A stretch of 64,000 nt of DNA, taken from positions 1,240,001-1,304,000 of the forward strand of contig CM034103.1 in assembly GCA_019914945.1 (NCBI GenBank), written 5' to 3'. Position numbers and translations under genes: made by a program. The notes below the pieces were generated by a model. It searched no databases. It worked only from the letters and a program-made list of their open reading frames with translations, and was not told the DNA's origin. Positions 1-13,038 of the stretch are shown in pieces (position 1 is the first letter of the stretch; each line of letters starts with the position of its first letter). Source of the DNA: Typha latifolia. Lineage: Eukaryota; Streptophyta; Magnoliopsida; Poales; Typhaceae.

Positions 1-1121
1 AATTGAAAAAAATAAATGAAGCTAGGGGGTTCGGTATTCATGGTAATAATACCATGAAAATGTTAATAATATTATAATATTAGTTACATCAGATTTGATA
101 GTGTTCGGCTATAAAATATGAATAGAGGAATTCTCATATACAAAAATAAGGGGTCTTTTATTCTTCAATCAAACGTGATCCAAGTGTTTAGTGACAGCCT
201 TTTGCATTGATTGTGTATCAGATATGTATTTACTACTATAATCTCCATATTGAGGCTTTCACGTGCTATTAGCAAATGTTTTAACTGCTGCTCAGCTTTC
301 ACCATAACGAATCATACTGCGGTAAAGAATTGGCATCTAAAATTTATTAATTTACTATACTGTTGATTTTTAGAACCGACAGAATTATCTACTCTAACTA
401 AATTCCTGGTACAAGCTGAATTATACTTGTGTGGTTTCCATTGTATTGTTGCTTGGGATGATTATTATATAGATTGTGGGAGGCATTTGTTATAAATGGT
501 GAAAAAACAATTAAAGTGAATGACTATGTGGTTTGTTTTGTCCATCACTGTCACTTTTCAGGGAAGGAAAAAAAAGCTGGAGAATTGGATACTAAAAAAC
601 AACACAGAATTATATGGTTTGATTGAAATGGCAAACACTAGCTGTCGTATACAAATGATGCACGATTGTTTAAGAAGTACACCCTACAACAACAGGGGAT
701 GAGCATAGTTTTCTAATGTCTTTGAATTCTTTTCTGTGGGGGACTTAATTTGTAGTTTGTGCCTCATCCATCAGCACACAAAAAGTAGCATGCGCGTTTC
801 AGTTCCCATTTTCCGTCTGAAAGAAAGGAAATCATCAAGTTAAAAAGCCAAAGCCAGAGATTGCAAGCGGACTAGAATAATGAAAATAGAAAAATGATAA
901 TCTTGATTGGGTTCACAGTGGTGATGGCCTATCTACCATTCATCCACTCTTAACTTGCATAACCCTTTTAGGCAACACAATATTAAATGCTGGCACATAA
1001 AGCAGGCAGCCAACAAGCTCCTCAGGTTGTAAGAGCGCTCCTTCATCACATTGTAATAAGTGGATTTAATATTTAACTTGTTACCTTGGAGAGCAAGCAG
1101 GCACGGGCAGTGTTCAGCGAA
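1..1121. other. left flank, no gene recognised
   Basis: AT-rich sequence with only short open frames and no recognisable protein family on either strand. The part just left of 1122 should contain the 3' UTR of the minus-strand RPN10 gene. I see no clear RNA gene or terminal-repeat element. Confidence 0.5.
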
Positions 1122-4100
1122 TTACTTGTCGCCCTTGTTTCCATCTTTATCCTTATCTTGCTTCTGCTGGGTATGGAGAATGGCATTACAAAAAGTTAGT
1201 CTGCAAGAAATATTAGAAAAAAGAAATGGAACTCATGCAACTAGTAAAACAGGACTTCATATTGAAGAGCTAACTCTTTAGTAAATGTTCCAAGCAACAA
1301 GAACCAATTAGCATAGTTACCATACCTCTGATTGTTGCAAAGAGGCCAGCAATTCTTTCACCGAGGGGTCATTTGGGTCAACACCAGGAAGCTGGGAGTT
1401 AAATAGTAATTAGCTTAACAAGAAAACAAAAGAATAGAGCTCCAAAAAGAAAATGCGGAACACATCTAAATGGACAAAACACTTTAGGTGTGTAATTTAC
1501 CGAACTAAGGATAGAAGATACAAATGATTGGTCTCCCAGCACTGCATTTATCTCAGGATCAGTTGATGGATCCTTTGAATTCTCCTGCTTTGACATCTCT
1601 AAAGCTGCACACATAAGGTGCAGTATATGAAAATCAGCATATTCAATTAAAAGATAGTACAAAAAATGATAATAAAAAAAGCATTATTATACAACTGCAT
1701 ACCTCAAATTCACCAAAAAATTAATCAATGGCAGCATTCAGTAGATAAGACAAACAAATGTAGTTTAGACCTTAAAGATGCATAAAAAGTTATATTTTTC
1801 CATTCTTTATATAGACACATAAAGAGTAAGAATTAGAGGAAAATTATAAAGAAATCATGAAGCATTCAGTACTGATTAAGAGGAATAAAAAACATAACTA
1901 TATACTACCTGCAATAAGTAATGGTAGTAAAAGTAATCTCTGTAATTGTTGACAGAAGCCATAAAAGCAAAAGTTCATTCTTTGTACTATAGGGTAATTG
2001 ACTAAGTTTAGATCCCATTATATAAACAAATTCAAAATGATCTAGCATAATGCATCTTTCTAGAACAAAATCTGTTAAAAAGTATTTTTCCTGCATTATG
2101 TAACACTATAAAGCTTACACTGCAAACTAAGAAGTAACAACTAACCTAAAGACAACTGTTGGTCATCATTGCTAGCCTCAGACATGTCAGCATCTCTGAC
2201 AGCTAGACCAGTAGACCTAGAATCATCCATGGACATTGCAAGAGCTTTCAGCAAGGCAGATTCATCATCCTGCTAGCATGTCATGTGAACAAAAAGCAAC
2301 ATAATTTTCCTATCAATACTTATGAATATCAAATCAGTAAGGATTGCTTTCAGTCTAAAGATTGAACTGTACAGCAAGTTTGGAATATTTAATATAATCC
2401 ATGCATGATCATTCAGAAACAGTGGCAAACACTGGCCAGAGTCGCCATGATAAATCTCCAAAAGATAGATAAATACACTACAGTAAAGAAGATAATGAAA
2501 TTAGAATGCAAAATTTCCTCAGCTGGAGGTTTCCGGAGGAATCTGAAGATAATTTATGCCTCTAAAGACATAGTAAGTTGGCAAACTTAAACTATCCTCA
2601 ATATATGCAAATTTTCATACCCAAGATAACCAGAAATGTAGTTAGGAAACACACCGGTAAATTGTCTCTTTTATCATCAACTGCAAGATCTTCAGCCATT
2701 ATATCACGAGAGCTTGAAGATTCCCCTCCTTTGTCTTGTTTAGCAGCATCCTCAGTTGTCTTTTTTGCAGCAGCTTCTTGCCTTGCCCTCTCCTCTTCCA
2801 TTGAAACTCTAAGTGCAAGAGCTAGCTCAGGATCTATGTTAGGATCAACACCAAAATCAAAAGACGACAAGCCAGCAGCAGCAGTTGCAGCAGTAGCAAA
2901 ACCACTTCCTCCGTCTCCATCACCAGTGAATATGGGTGTGCTGAAAATAAGAAATTATAAATCAAGTTGAGTGAATTCTACAAAGAACAGGAACCCAAAG
3001 TTCTTGTATCTACTAGTTACCTTATAAGTACATCAGAAAGATTGCTTGGACCAGGGGGGATGTGAACAAGGTGACTGCTATCATTGTTATTTACAGAAGC
3101 AAGGAGAGCTTCGAGCTTCTCAGGTTTAGCATCATCAGCTTCTCCAAAATTCACAATATCAAGAGCAACACTGTTTTTCTTCAACCTTTTGCCAATTGCC
3201 GCCAGCACTTTATTGTCATATTTAACCGGGCTATAAGAAAAAGTACACAGAATAGAAAAGTAAAAAAGGAATAGCCACATTAATATACCTATTTCTCTGT
3301 AAAAAAACAAGGCAGTATCATCGGATGTAATACCTTCCAGCAAAAACTATTATTCGTTGTTGCTGATTTTTGTTCTGGCGGTGCTTAAGAGCAAGCTGAG
3401 CAACTTGTATGCCTGATGTCATGTTCACCTCACCACCCACCTCCAGTCCTATATACCAACAATTTAATATGACAAGATGTCTTACGAATTTATGATGGGT
3501 AATGGATAAACTTAGCAGGACATCCATGTCACCAATAAACAAAGTTCAAATTTGACTCCACTCGATCAACATATCAGCTTCTGATTCCAAAAAGATCATA
3601 ACTGATAATTAATGATCCTTATATTGGATTATAAAGAGAAATTAAAGATAACACATATACCAAAAACTTAGCACATATAGATACCAATCCAAATACAGAA
3701 CTCCTATATTGATGGCATGGGTCCTAAACATATTGGCTAGAGAACCACAGAGAAAACCAACATTATGATTTCCTAATGAAGATTTAAAAGCTAATTTATA
3801 ATCAGGCTCATAGTTTCCAGTTTCGGCCGATCCCGATCCTGATACTGATAAGGCTAGCTCCTATATGCCAAGACTGAGAACATAGAAATACATTACATAA
3901 GAGAAACTAATGTAATTTCATAAACTGAATATTGAAGTTATATTAAAGCTCAAACTTCAATGCCTTATTCAGAAGGCAATTTATTTGTATCAGCTTGAAC
4001 AACACAATGATTAAAAACACTTTGAGAATTTCCAACATAACGTCTTACGAGAATTTCAACTCCTCATTTTCACCCCTGATTTCAAAAAATTCTCTTCCCT

Positions 4101-4670
4101 CAAGCATCTACTAGCTTGTAGTCTAAAACTACCAAAAAAATTACCAAATAAGTGAGGCAGCAGTATGAAATCAACCTAAAAAACATACCATGCATGCAAG
4201 CTAGGATTTTTCCAAGATCGCTAGTCGGGGTGACCAAAACGCGCACACCTTTACCCGCCATCGTCAGGACGCCAACCGTATTCTCCGGGTTCGACTGCAG
4301 GAATAAAAAAAAAACTCAAATCAGTTCCGCAAACCCATAATGAATAAAAAAGATTAGGGAATAACGAAGTCAAAACCAAAACCCTAAATTCCATCCAAAG
4401 GGGGAAGAGGATGAAGATGAATCGTAGGCACACCTGCGTTTTAGCTCCGCAGATGAGATTGATGGCGTCGGCTTGGGCTTGGAGTCGGGTCGGCGTGTAA
4501 TCACCATTCCTCATCCACTCCGAGTTATCGATACAGATCATGGTGGCCTGCGAGCAAGAGAAAGAAGCCAAACGCCACGGATTCAGCAAGCAGAAGAGAA
4601 GAAACTCAAGCAACGTTAAGACGAAATAATAAGGAGAGGAGACGAAGGTGGTTTCGACCTCGAGAACCAT
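1122..4670 (-). CDS. RPN10: 26S proteasome regulatory subunit RPN10 (PSMD4), ubiquitin receptor
   Basis: Subunit of the 19S regulatory particle that binds polyubiquitin chains and helps hold base and lid together. Exons read down from 4670: 4659-4670, 4434-4547, 4189-4294, 3334-3448, 3021-3230, 2655-2940, 2146-2269, 1501-1604, 1326-1391, 1122-1166. Phases are continuous and give 393 residues, close to the plant family length of about 386. The N-terminal VWA domain opens with [15 protein letters not shown] and continues through the RIIVFAG strand. Three ubiquitin-interacting motifs are visible: LALAL at about 225-229, ALLKALAMS at about 286-294, and a degenerate DQSFVSSIL at about 347-354, followed by a lysine/aspartate-rich tail. 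The first coding exon is only 12 bp (MVLE); the start is fixed by the family N-terminus. Family and role are established knowledge; exon edges are my inference. Confidence 0.95.
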
Positions 4671-5676
4671 CGCGACGAAGCCCTAATCGAGCGATCGAGA
4701 GAGAAGCCAGTGACAAAGACGAAGTTTTTAGATGCTTGTTTAATTTAGAAGCTCTAAGGACGAGTCGTCGACTCGTAGCTGTGGAAACGGGTCGGATCTA
4801 ATTTCGCACCCGTATTTGGATGTCGTTATAGATCCGATAACAAGAGTATGAGTCATAGTTCGCGCTACGATACGTATTTGACGACTCTGATCCTGTTTTG
4901 AAAGAAATATACGAAATTATATGATTTGAATTGCGAATTTAAGACTTTCTCAACCCACAAATTTTTTTTTTAAAAAAAAGGCTTGAGAATTTAAGTCAGA
5001 TTTAAATAATCTAGTTAGCAATCTATAGGAAAATAACTAGGATCAAATAGTAATAGAGAGTAGAGACAATCTTTTAAATAAAAATGAAAGTAGAGAGAGA
5101 TCCTGAACTATGTTTCAATGTAAGAAGATACTAATTTTTAACGAGTAAATGAGAATATGCAAAGGTTCCAATTATATGATAATTATATCTTACATTAATC
5201 AATGAAGGAACAACAGGGATCCGGAAAGTACAATTTAATTGTTATTCCACCACCAGGTAAAGGGGCATTGATTTGAAATACCAGCTGAATGCCAACACAA
5301 GTCAAGCTAAAATCTGAGCAATTCTCCAATTCTACAGCAACTCAAAGCACATGAAATCAACCAATTTAATCAATTTATTACAAGCAGCTCAATAAAGGTG
5401 ATCAAGGGAAGCATTTGGAACATGACTACCTTGTGGCCCAATGAAAAATAAGAAGAAAGTTATGGCCTGAAATAAATATAAAATAACATCGGTCGGTTCT
5501 CAAGCTGTTGTCAAAATTATTCATTACATAATTCCATATCTGCTGGACCCATTTTTGGGGAGCCATTATGTGGATTTAATCTGAATCTCAAATTTAAGAG
5601 GGAACAGAACAGTTAGCCACAGGACTTAACAAGCTTTGAACTTCTTTAAGCTAAATAAACCTTTGAAGTTGCAATT
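4671..5676. other. RPN10 upstream region / FOLD4 3' flank
   Basis: About 1 kb between two minus-strand genes. The part next to 4670 is the RPN10 5' UTR and promoter; the part next to 5677 is the FOLD4 3' UTR. No TATA motif convinced me and no further gene is visible. Confidence 0.5.
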
Positions 5677-8600
5677 TTACTTGAAGTTGTGGATTCTTTT
5701 CGCTGAGTCGAGAGTGTTAGATAAAAGCATTGCAATGGTCATTGGACCAACCCCACCAGGAACAGGCGTAATAGCGGAGGCTATCTTCGAGACCTCTTCA
5801 TAACAGACATCACCCACTAGCCGGTAACCTCGGGGACTTTCGGGGTCCTGAAAAATATATGCTCATTTCTTCAATAGCAGAACGCCACTCAATTAAATGA
5901 AAATAGCTCAGTGCAGTGCCCAGACACAGGTATTGTACAAATAACTGAAAAGAAGAATATTATAATTCGTTTCATATAGCAAGAAGTGAGTCTCTGTCTC
6001 TTACATCAATTGGATTAATCCCAACATCTATCACGACTGCACCAGGCTTTATCCAGCTACCTCTTACCAGATTGGCGACTCCAACAGCTGCAATGACAAT
6101 ATCGGCTTGTCTGGTAATTTCCTCAGGGTTCTTAGTGTAAGAATGCACAATGCTGATAGTTGCATTTGCTTTCTGACAAAGTTATTGATACCCAAAATTT
6201 CCAGTGAGAAGGATAACAGAAGGATAGATGCTTATTCCACTGTCCAAAGAAAAATGTTATAGTCGAAGATGAAGGTACATACTTGCAATAAAAGTGCAGC
6301 AGGCATCCCAACAATATTGCTCCGGCCAACTACAACAGCTCGTTTCCCCTTGATATCAACAGCATACCTGTGCAGCAACTCCATGCATCCTTTGGGAGTA
6401 CAAGGAACAAATAAGGGTTCCCTACCTTGCATTGCAAGACGGCCGATATTCAGCGGATGGAAACCATCAACATCTTTCTCAATACTAACAGCATTTAAAA
6501 TGCTCTGTTCATTCATATGCTGCAGCATAACAAACAACAATAGGTAATTAGATGAAAAAAGAAATCCCACATATTCCAATTATGAGAAGGAAAGACTAGA
6601 GTACAATTTATTGGGTAAGTCAAGCACTTTATTATGCCACCAAAGAAACAAGGTCACCGATCTATATGTGGATTAGATATTTAATAAAGCCGCACATGGC
6701 AACATCTTGGCAATATTGCACATGCGTTTGGTTTTTCACTTAACTGACTACAAAAATATTTCAAAAATCAAAAGAATTTGTAATATTAACTATCTCCTTC
6801 CAAGAAACAGCCCCTGCAAAAATGCCGAAAACAGATAAGCTGAAATAGCATGAGGTGGCATTTTTGCACCACTCACAACATTAGCATCATTAAAGAATCT
6901 TTCAAACAACATGTTGGATCATCCCAAACAATCACAGCTTACAAAGTCCATGGAAGATCACACAAACTTTTACTAGCGATAACCAATCTAACACCATCTT
7001 TACGTGAAGTGTGGGTAAATGCCTGGAAGAAAGCAAAATGACGAAAGCAAGAAGCTCACTGTGTAACCTAAAATAACAGTTGGTGGATAGGTGTAACTAT
7101 GTTAGAAGAATTCTTTAGGAATTGAAAGGCTGGCCACAAGGAGAAGTATGATATGTGAAGTAAAAGCTAGAAGTGTGGTGGGGTTGATAGTTCTCAAACT
7201 TTAGACAGGATATAATAGTTGAAATTTGAAAACTATCCCAACTCTATTTTAAAAAAATTTAATTGATGAAAAAGCATCCTGACTATTCATCAGTATTTAT
7301 TACTGCCCCAATTCAGTAAGAGATTATTCTTCCATAATATCAGTGACGCAATTATGATGTTAGACCAGGAAAAGTGTGTCAGCATAACATGCAACAAAAG
7401 AACCTTAAAAATATCTGACTCTTTTGAGACAAACAAAAGAAAAAGTTATTCAAAGTTCATGCACAAATAATCGTCATAAACTATAAAGAATTATATTTCT
7501 TAGCAAGCATAATAAGCTTTCTTACCAACTGAATGATTAAATCATGAGACTTACACGAGGTAGAGGCAACTGAACCAAAATCCCGTGAACTGATGGATCA
7601 TCATTAAAGCCTGATATATGCTTAAGAACCTCTTCCTCTGTGCTATCCTCAGGCAAGTGAACTTCATAGGACTTGATACCAACAGCTTCACAAGCTTTCT
7701 TCTTGTTACGGACATAAGTTTGAGAATCTTTCCTTGCCCCAACTAGAATGACTGCTAATCCAGGAACTATACCAATTGCGTCTTTCATCTTAGCTATTTC
7801 TCCAGCTATTTCATCTTTAATTTGCTTTGCCACCATCTTCCCATCAATAAGCTTAGCAGAAGTATCAGTAGTCATAGCCACTAAGAAGGCAAACAAACAA
7901 TGCTTGAGCAACTAATATCTGACAACAAGGTAAGATTGATGGAATTTGGAAAAGATGAATAGTTACTTAGTTAGAGATGTATAATAAAAGATAGAAGCAA
8001 ACACATCTAATTTGACTTGCAGTAGCAAGCTGAAATTTTCAAATAATATTTAGAGGTTCCACAAGATGAAAGACAACTTTTACCTTAGAAGATTATCTTT
8101 TTTTTAAATCGTCAAATGAACATTAAACTCAGACTGAAATAGTGAAATTTAAACAGGTAATCATATAAAAACAATTCTCTACACTTAAACAAGGAATTGA
8201 CTCAAAAACCATAAACTATTATCTCATTCTTTAGCTTGCAAGAAAGATTTTATATGGGTAAATTATATTTTACTTCGTGTAATTTTGCCCGATTTCAATT
8301 TGCCCATGTACCTTTAACTTAAGCACTTAATCCTTTGTGGTCTAAACTAAGTCATAACCGTTAGTCAATTATTAGCGGAGATATAAAAAGACAAAATTAC
8401 TCCCCAAAAAATAGAACTTGATTTGATGATGCAGGAATAGTTTGGTCATATAGTAACTTACTCATGGTAAAAAATATAGACCAATGAAAATAGAGGTAAT
8501 TTGGTCATTTATATTGGATGAAAAATCTAAAGGTTGCGATTTGGCATAGACAACAAAGGAGTTGAATGTTTAGATTTGAAGTACAGGAGCGAATATTGAA

Positions 8601-9325
8601 ATCGGGTCAAATCACAACCAAAGGGAAGTAAATTATAATTGGCCTATTTTACATTTTAGGGAGCTTTTCATTGCGGAAATTGAAACTTCTAAGTAACAGT
8701 GCACTACTATATATCTAGACTCGTGATTCCAGTTTTCTGGAATAGGAAGAGCAATAATGGAACGAGGGGAAAATGGTAAGAGAGATAATGAAGGAAAGGC
8801 ACACTCTATGGATTGAAAAAGAGAGTCCATTAGGAGTGCAGCTAGTTGGGAGGTGGACTAAGATAAAAGGGCACTACTAGTTTCTTCAAGACTAGACTTT
8901 TCCCCCCAGACTCTCCTTTAAACCATTTCTAGACCTGCTTCTTTTAAACATGAAAGATTTACCTTGCACACAGTAGCTTACAACAAGGTAGAGAAAGCAT
9001 GACCTAATTCATGTCGAGGTATCTACTATATCAAGAAGCAAGAAAAGATGCCAGCTTTCCACCATTGTTCTCTACCTTACAAGTGGTGAAAAAAGAAAGA
9101 AAAAGAAAGCAACCGAAGTGAAGTCGTCGAAATAGAACCTGGAGTGACCGCGGACAAGCTCCAAAACCGCGAGGCGGCGGAGCGAGACGAGGTCGGGCTC
9201 GGAGGCCGCAACGGAATCGAAACAGAGCGGTGGAACCGGAAGTCTTGAGTGTGTAGCTTCCTGTGGAAGGGAAGAAGACGTGCGGTGGCCGAGGAGGAGC
9301 AGTCGGAGAGAATCGAGGAAGCCAT
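5677..9325 (-). CDS. FOLD4: bifunctional methylenetetrahydrofolate dehydrogenase/cyclohydrolase, plastid type (FolD4)
   Basis: Interconverts 5,10-methylene-, methenyl- and 10-formyl-tetrahydrofolate in one-carbon metabolism. Exons read down: 9139-9325, 7555-7880, 6283-6519, 6005-6172, 5677-5847. They are in phase and give 362 residues; Arabidopsis FOLD4 is about 360. The first exon encodes a Ser/Arg-rich, acid-poor N-terminus of about 62 residues beginning [12 protein letters not shown], a chloroplast transit peptide. It joins in phase to the catalytic part at [10 protein letters not shown] across a 1.26-kb intron. The catalytic pair is Y118 and K122 in the YVRNKKKA motif; GRSNIVGMP and [12 protein letters not shown] are the nucleotide-binding signatures. 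A shorter protein could start at the exon-2 Met, but the long form matches the plastid isoform. The first intron contains an inverted-repeat element. Confidence 0.94.
8256..8641. mobile_element. inverted-repeat (MITE-like) element in FOLD4 intron 1
   Basis: The left edge (TAAATTATATTTTACTTC, then GCCCGATTTCAAT about 25 bp further in) is repeated in reverse complement at the right edge (AATTATAATTTACTTC, then ACCCGATTTCAAT). The arms are roughly 60 bp with several mismatches and enclose about 270 bp without coding capacity. This fits a non-autonomous TIR transposon. No clear target-site duplication was found, so the boundaries are approximate. Confidence 0.55.
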
Positions 9326-9608
9326 GCCCCGACTAGTAAAGGAGAAGGTAATAATGAAAAATAAAAAAGGGGGATTTTTAGGGTTTGGAAGGAAAAGAGG
9401 GAGGAGACGGCGGAGAACAAGAACGGGCGGTATTTCTCCCACTGTCCGGCGGATGACGGCGAGAATAAATCGGTGGCAGAGTGGAGGGTATTTTAACGGC
9501 GCGGAAAGGCATCCCAACCGGGCCGGACCCATGAGGATCCGAATCCAACTTGAATAACTAGGCGAATAAGAAGATATTATTTTTATCCAAGCCTGCTTAT
9601 TCGTGAAC
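9326..9608. other. FOLD4 5' leader and promoter
   Basis: GC-rich next to the ATG, then AT-richer. Open frames on both strands here are by-products of base composition. The target-site copy that starts at 9609 marks the edge of the neighbouring SINE. Confidence 0.4.
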
Positions 9609-9623
9609 GAGGTGAATAATTTC

Positions 9624-10133
9624 TTTTTTTTTTTTATCATTCATAAGCCCGAAGGCTAGATATGGGCTGGACAAAGGGCAAACCCTCCCTAGATACACAG
9701 GCACTTTAGGCCCCACCGAACTCTTTAGCTATCTAGTCTAGGCTTCAAGCCATATGCGTCGCCGAACAATTGCTTCGAATCAAACGCCCCCGAAGGCTAG
9801 ATATGGGCTGAACAAAGGGCAAACCCTCCCTAGATACAGAGGCACTTTAGGCCCTACCGAACTCTTTAGCTATCTAGTCTAGGCTTCAAGCCATATGCAT
9901 CGCCGAACAATTGCTTCGAATCAAACGCCGTCGAGACCTGCTCCAAGCCGTTGCGTTGTCAAGCTGTTCTTCCAAGCTAACCGCACTGCCGAGCCATCAA
10001 CTGAATCGAGCCAAGTCACCAAACTACCAACCACCAAACAATTTCTCCACAATATTGCTTGGGGTTGGAGTTGAACTCATGACCTCCTTGGTCATGAGCA
10101 AGATACCTACCAACTCTTCTAGAGTTGGTTGGT
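9624..10133 (-). mobile_element. SINE retroposon with tRNA-like head, flanked by 15-bp target-site duplication
   Basis: An exact 15-bp direct repeat, GAGGTGAATAATTTC, lies at 9609-9623 and 10134-10148. The insert begins with a T run on the plus strand, so its poly-A tail points left and the element is on the minus strand. At the other end the minus strand reads AGAGTTGGTAGG (rc of about 10107-10118), like a tRNA D-arm A box, then GAGTTCAACTCC (rc of 10067-10078), a B-box-like Pol III signal. There is no open frame. The body contains a direct 141-bp tandem duplication, listed separately. Length is about 510 bp, long for a plant SINE because of that duplication. Confidence 0.82.
9648..9929. repeat. 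141-bp tandem duplication, two copies, inside the SINE
   Basis: Units 9648-9788 and 9789-9929 start at CCCGAAGGCTAGATATGGGC and end around CAAACGCC. They differ by only a handful of substitutions, so the duplication is fairly recent or was carried by the source element. Confidence 0.92.
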
Positions 10134-10439
10134 GAGGTGAATAATTTCACTTGGCATTAAAGTATTAGAGGAACTTCACTAGCAGTACAAACAATACATG
10201 CCACAGAAACTGGGATATCACTCTTATGTCTTAAGTGAGAAAAATTGCATGTTACAAGATAATACTCCTAGCAAACAACAAACTAACAATCGACTCAAAA
10301 CTCAGAAGATATTAATCCGACCAACTATTTCCTATAGTTCTTCAGATCAAGTGGAAGTCGTAGTGCAAGCATCCACCCTATCGGATTCATTTTGATAGTG
10401 AAACTGCTTCATGATGTTGGGGATTGTGACACCGAAATC

Positions 10440-13002
10440 TCACATTTCCTCATCCCATTTGCTCTTGGGTATCTCCCCTGAGTCAGCAATTAGAACCTTT
10501 TTCCTGGGTTTACCATTGTAAGTCCCAGCTCCTCCCTCGATCGCGTAGACGGTATCCATGCCCTGAATCACCTTGCCAAAGGCGACATGCTCGCCGTCCA
10601 GCCTAGGAAGCCAGAATTGTTGGACATTTATCAATTAAATTCACTCCTAGCTTTCACAGGTTCTGAGATCAATCCTTACCAGCTTGTCTTAATTGTGGTT
10701 ATGAAGAACTGAGATCCATTGGAATCTGGCCCTGAGTTCACCATAGAAACAATACCTACAAGAAGAACGAACATTTAAAATGACAGTGAATATTAGAAAA
10801 CAGCAGATATATTGTCTCAACTCTCAAGTCCATCAAACATGACAGACAAAGGATAGAAAGCATTGCAAATTTTGAATATCTTTTGCTCTTAACTTAAACA
10901 GGACACATTGAAATTAAAGAAAAACAGATAGATCTGGGTAACTGAAATTTTCATTTTGGCATAGTATTCTTCCATGATCTGTTTGCATTTCTAGGTGTAT
11001 CAACCTAATTTCTGACAAATCCTTCCTTCTTTAACATAAAAGTTGTTTTCTAACCAAATTGCTGGAAATATAATAGTTCAGTTGGTATGTCAGAGCATAA
11101 TTACTACCTAACAACCCATCATACTGATAGCTCAGGCTCACTGAAATTTTGTAAAGTAGGATCAAACCTTTCGAAGCTTTTAAATCATTCAGCAGGCAAG
11201 ATGATGTTGCAGCATATGAGAAAGATAAACAAGTTCCAGTAGAATCTTAGCATTTTCTATTTACTTCGCATGACGAGAATACAAAGAACTATATCCAGGA
11301 GAAATGAATGCAGTTTAGTTATTTGCATAATTATCATCTTGAGCTGGACACATATTCAACCAAGAAATAGAATTCATCAATTGAATATCTAAACCTGCTT
11401 GCGAATGTTTTACGATGAAGTTCTCATCAGGAAAGGTGCCACCATATATAGATTCTTTGCCCCTTCCATCACCATAAGTGATATCACCACCTTGTATCAT
11501 AAAACCAGAAATTATGCGATGAAATGGTGTTCCCTTATAGTGAAGAGGTTTTCCATTGGGCCCATTGCCATTTTCACCTGCCAAGCATATAATGATTAAT
11601 GACATCACATAACTTCTGAAAGAGCTCATTTTCTTAAATTATTTCATGTCTCTTGCAGTCTAAAGGAAACAACTATCAAAACAATACATTTGAATCATTA
11701 CAGTTCAGACTTCAGAATACTTTCGAAATAACTATGAGAGTCAAGTACCTGTGCAAAGAGCCCTGAAATTTTCTGCCGCACCACAAAAAGAGAGCGTCAG
11801 ACGTCACCTTGGAAAATGGGTCATGAATTCAAAAGGCAAAAGATAATTAATATGGAAGGAATATATGAAGACCTCTGACATAAATACAACATTAATAACA
11901 AGGTTGATCATCAGGTTAAATATTATAAGCAGGCTAGAGCTTGATTTGTGCAGACAGAATAAGGGGGGCGATGAAAAATGAATGCTCATGAGAGATATGG
12001 GTACATAATAAATATAACTCATGGCCACTAAGAACTCAACACATGAAGGACTATTCAGCTCAGAAGTTCCACGGCATTTTATCAGATGTTTTAAGGCCTT
12101 CAGTGACAGGGAGCCCCAAAGCTTTGCCCAGATTGGACCAACTTTTCCCTCTAATGTTGGAATACTATCATAATGGCAGGGCACTCAAATGTCTTACAAA
12201 CTGATCTGACATCATTAATAGATGGCTCTATAAAAGCACTACAGCCACATGTAGGGGAAAGATAATAACAAAATTCGGCCAAAGTTGCAGTAGGCACATA
12301 ACTCTCTCCTGAAGTCGCAGATAATAAGACCCAAAAAAAAAAAACGGAGGTGGCAGAGGAATGAAACTGTGCAGAAATAGGTTCCATTGGCTTTGGAAAA
12401 AGAAACCTCGCAACTAGATATCGCACATAACCATTTAATAAATCCAAATTAAAAAACAGTCATCTATATTAAATTTGTAATCTGGAAGTATAGGTAGAAC
12501 CAATTTGGTGCAACGTAGAAATGATACAGAAGAAAAGGAACATCAGCATACCAACAGTTTTTGGCACCAGCTCTCCATACAATCCAATAACAATTCTACC
12601 TGCACAGAAATTGAAGAAAAATGTAAAGATAATATCTATCTACCTATCTAGCTATCTGTGTGTGTGTGTGTATATTGATGCGGACATCACTGATAGGACG
12701 TGATGGCGTGTGTACCAGCGCAGGAGGCGCCGACAGTTGATGATCCCTCCTATAGAGATCTGGTTCTGATTTTTATTTATTTAGGGTATCTTTTGTTTAT
12801 TTCCTATGTAGGGTGTTTTTTGCTTAATTCCATTGTAGGTCTATATATAGACCCGTTATATTTCCTTTGGAACTTAATGAAAGTTTATATGATTTATTCT
12901 CTAGAGGATTTTGGTGTGAAACTATTTTTTTTGGTGGAAGTGTGAAACCCCATTCCTTCCTTTCTTATTTCTCTATTTCATCTTTCTCCACCACGTTTTG
13001 CA

Positions 13003-13038
<36 letters not shown>

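Noticed and set aside
520..702. Possible plus-strand exon after TTTTCAG at about 560
   Set aside because: The translated Lys/Asn-rich text shows no family and no partner exon or donor could be found.
9031..9640. Long GC-rich frames on both strands around the FOLD4 start
   Set aside because: The minus-strand reading from 9325 is the transit-peptide exon; the extensions before it and the opposite-strand frame have no family support and run through the leader.
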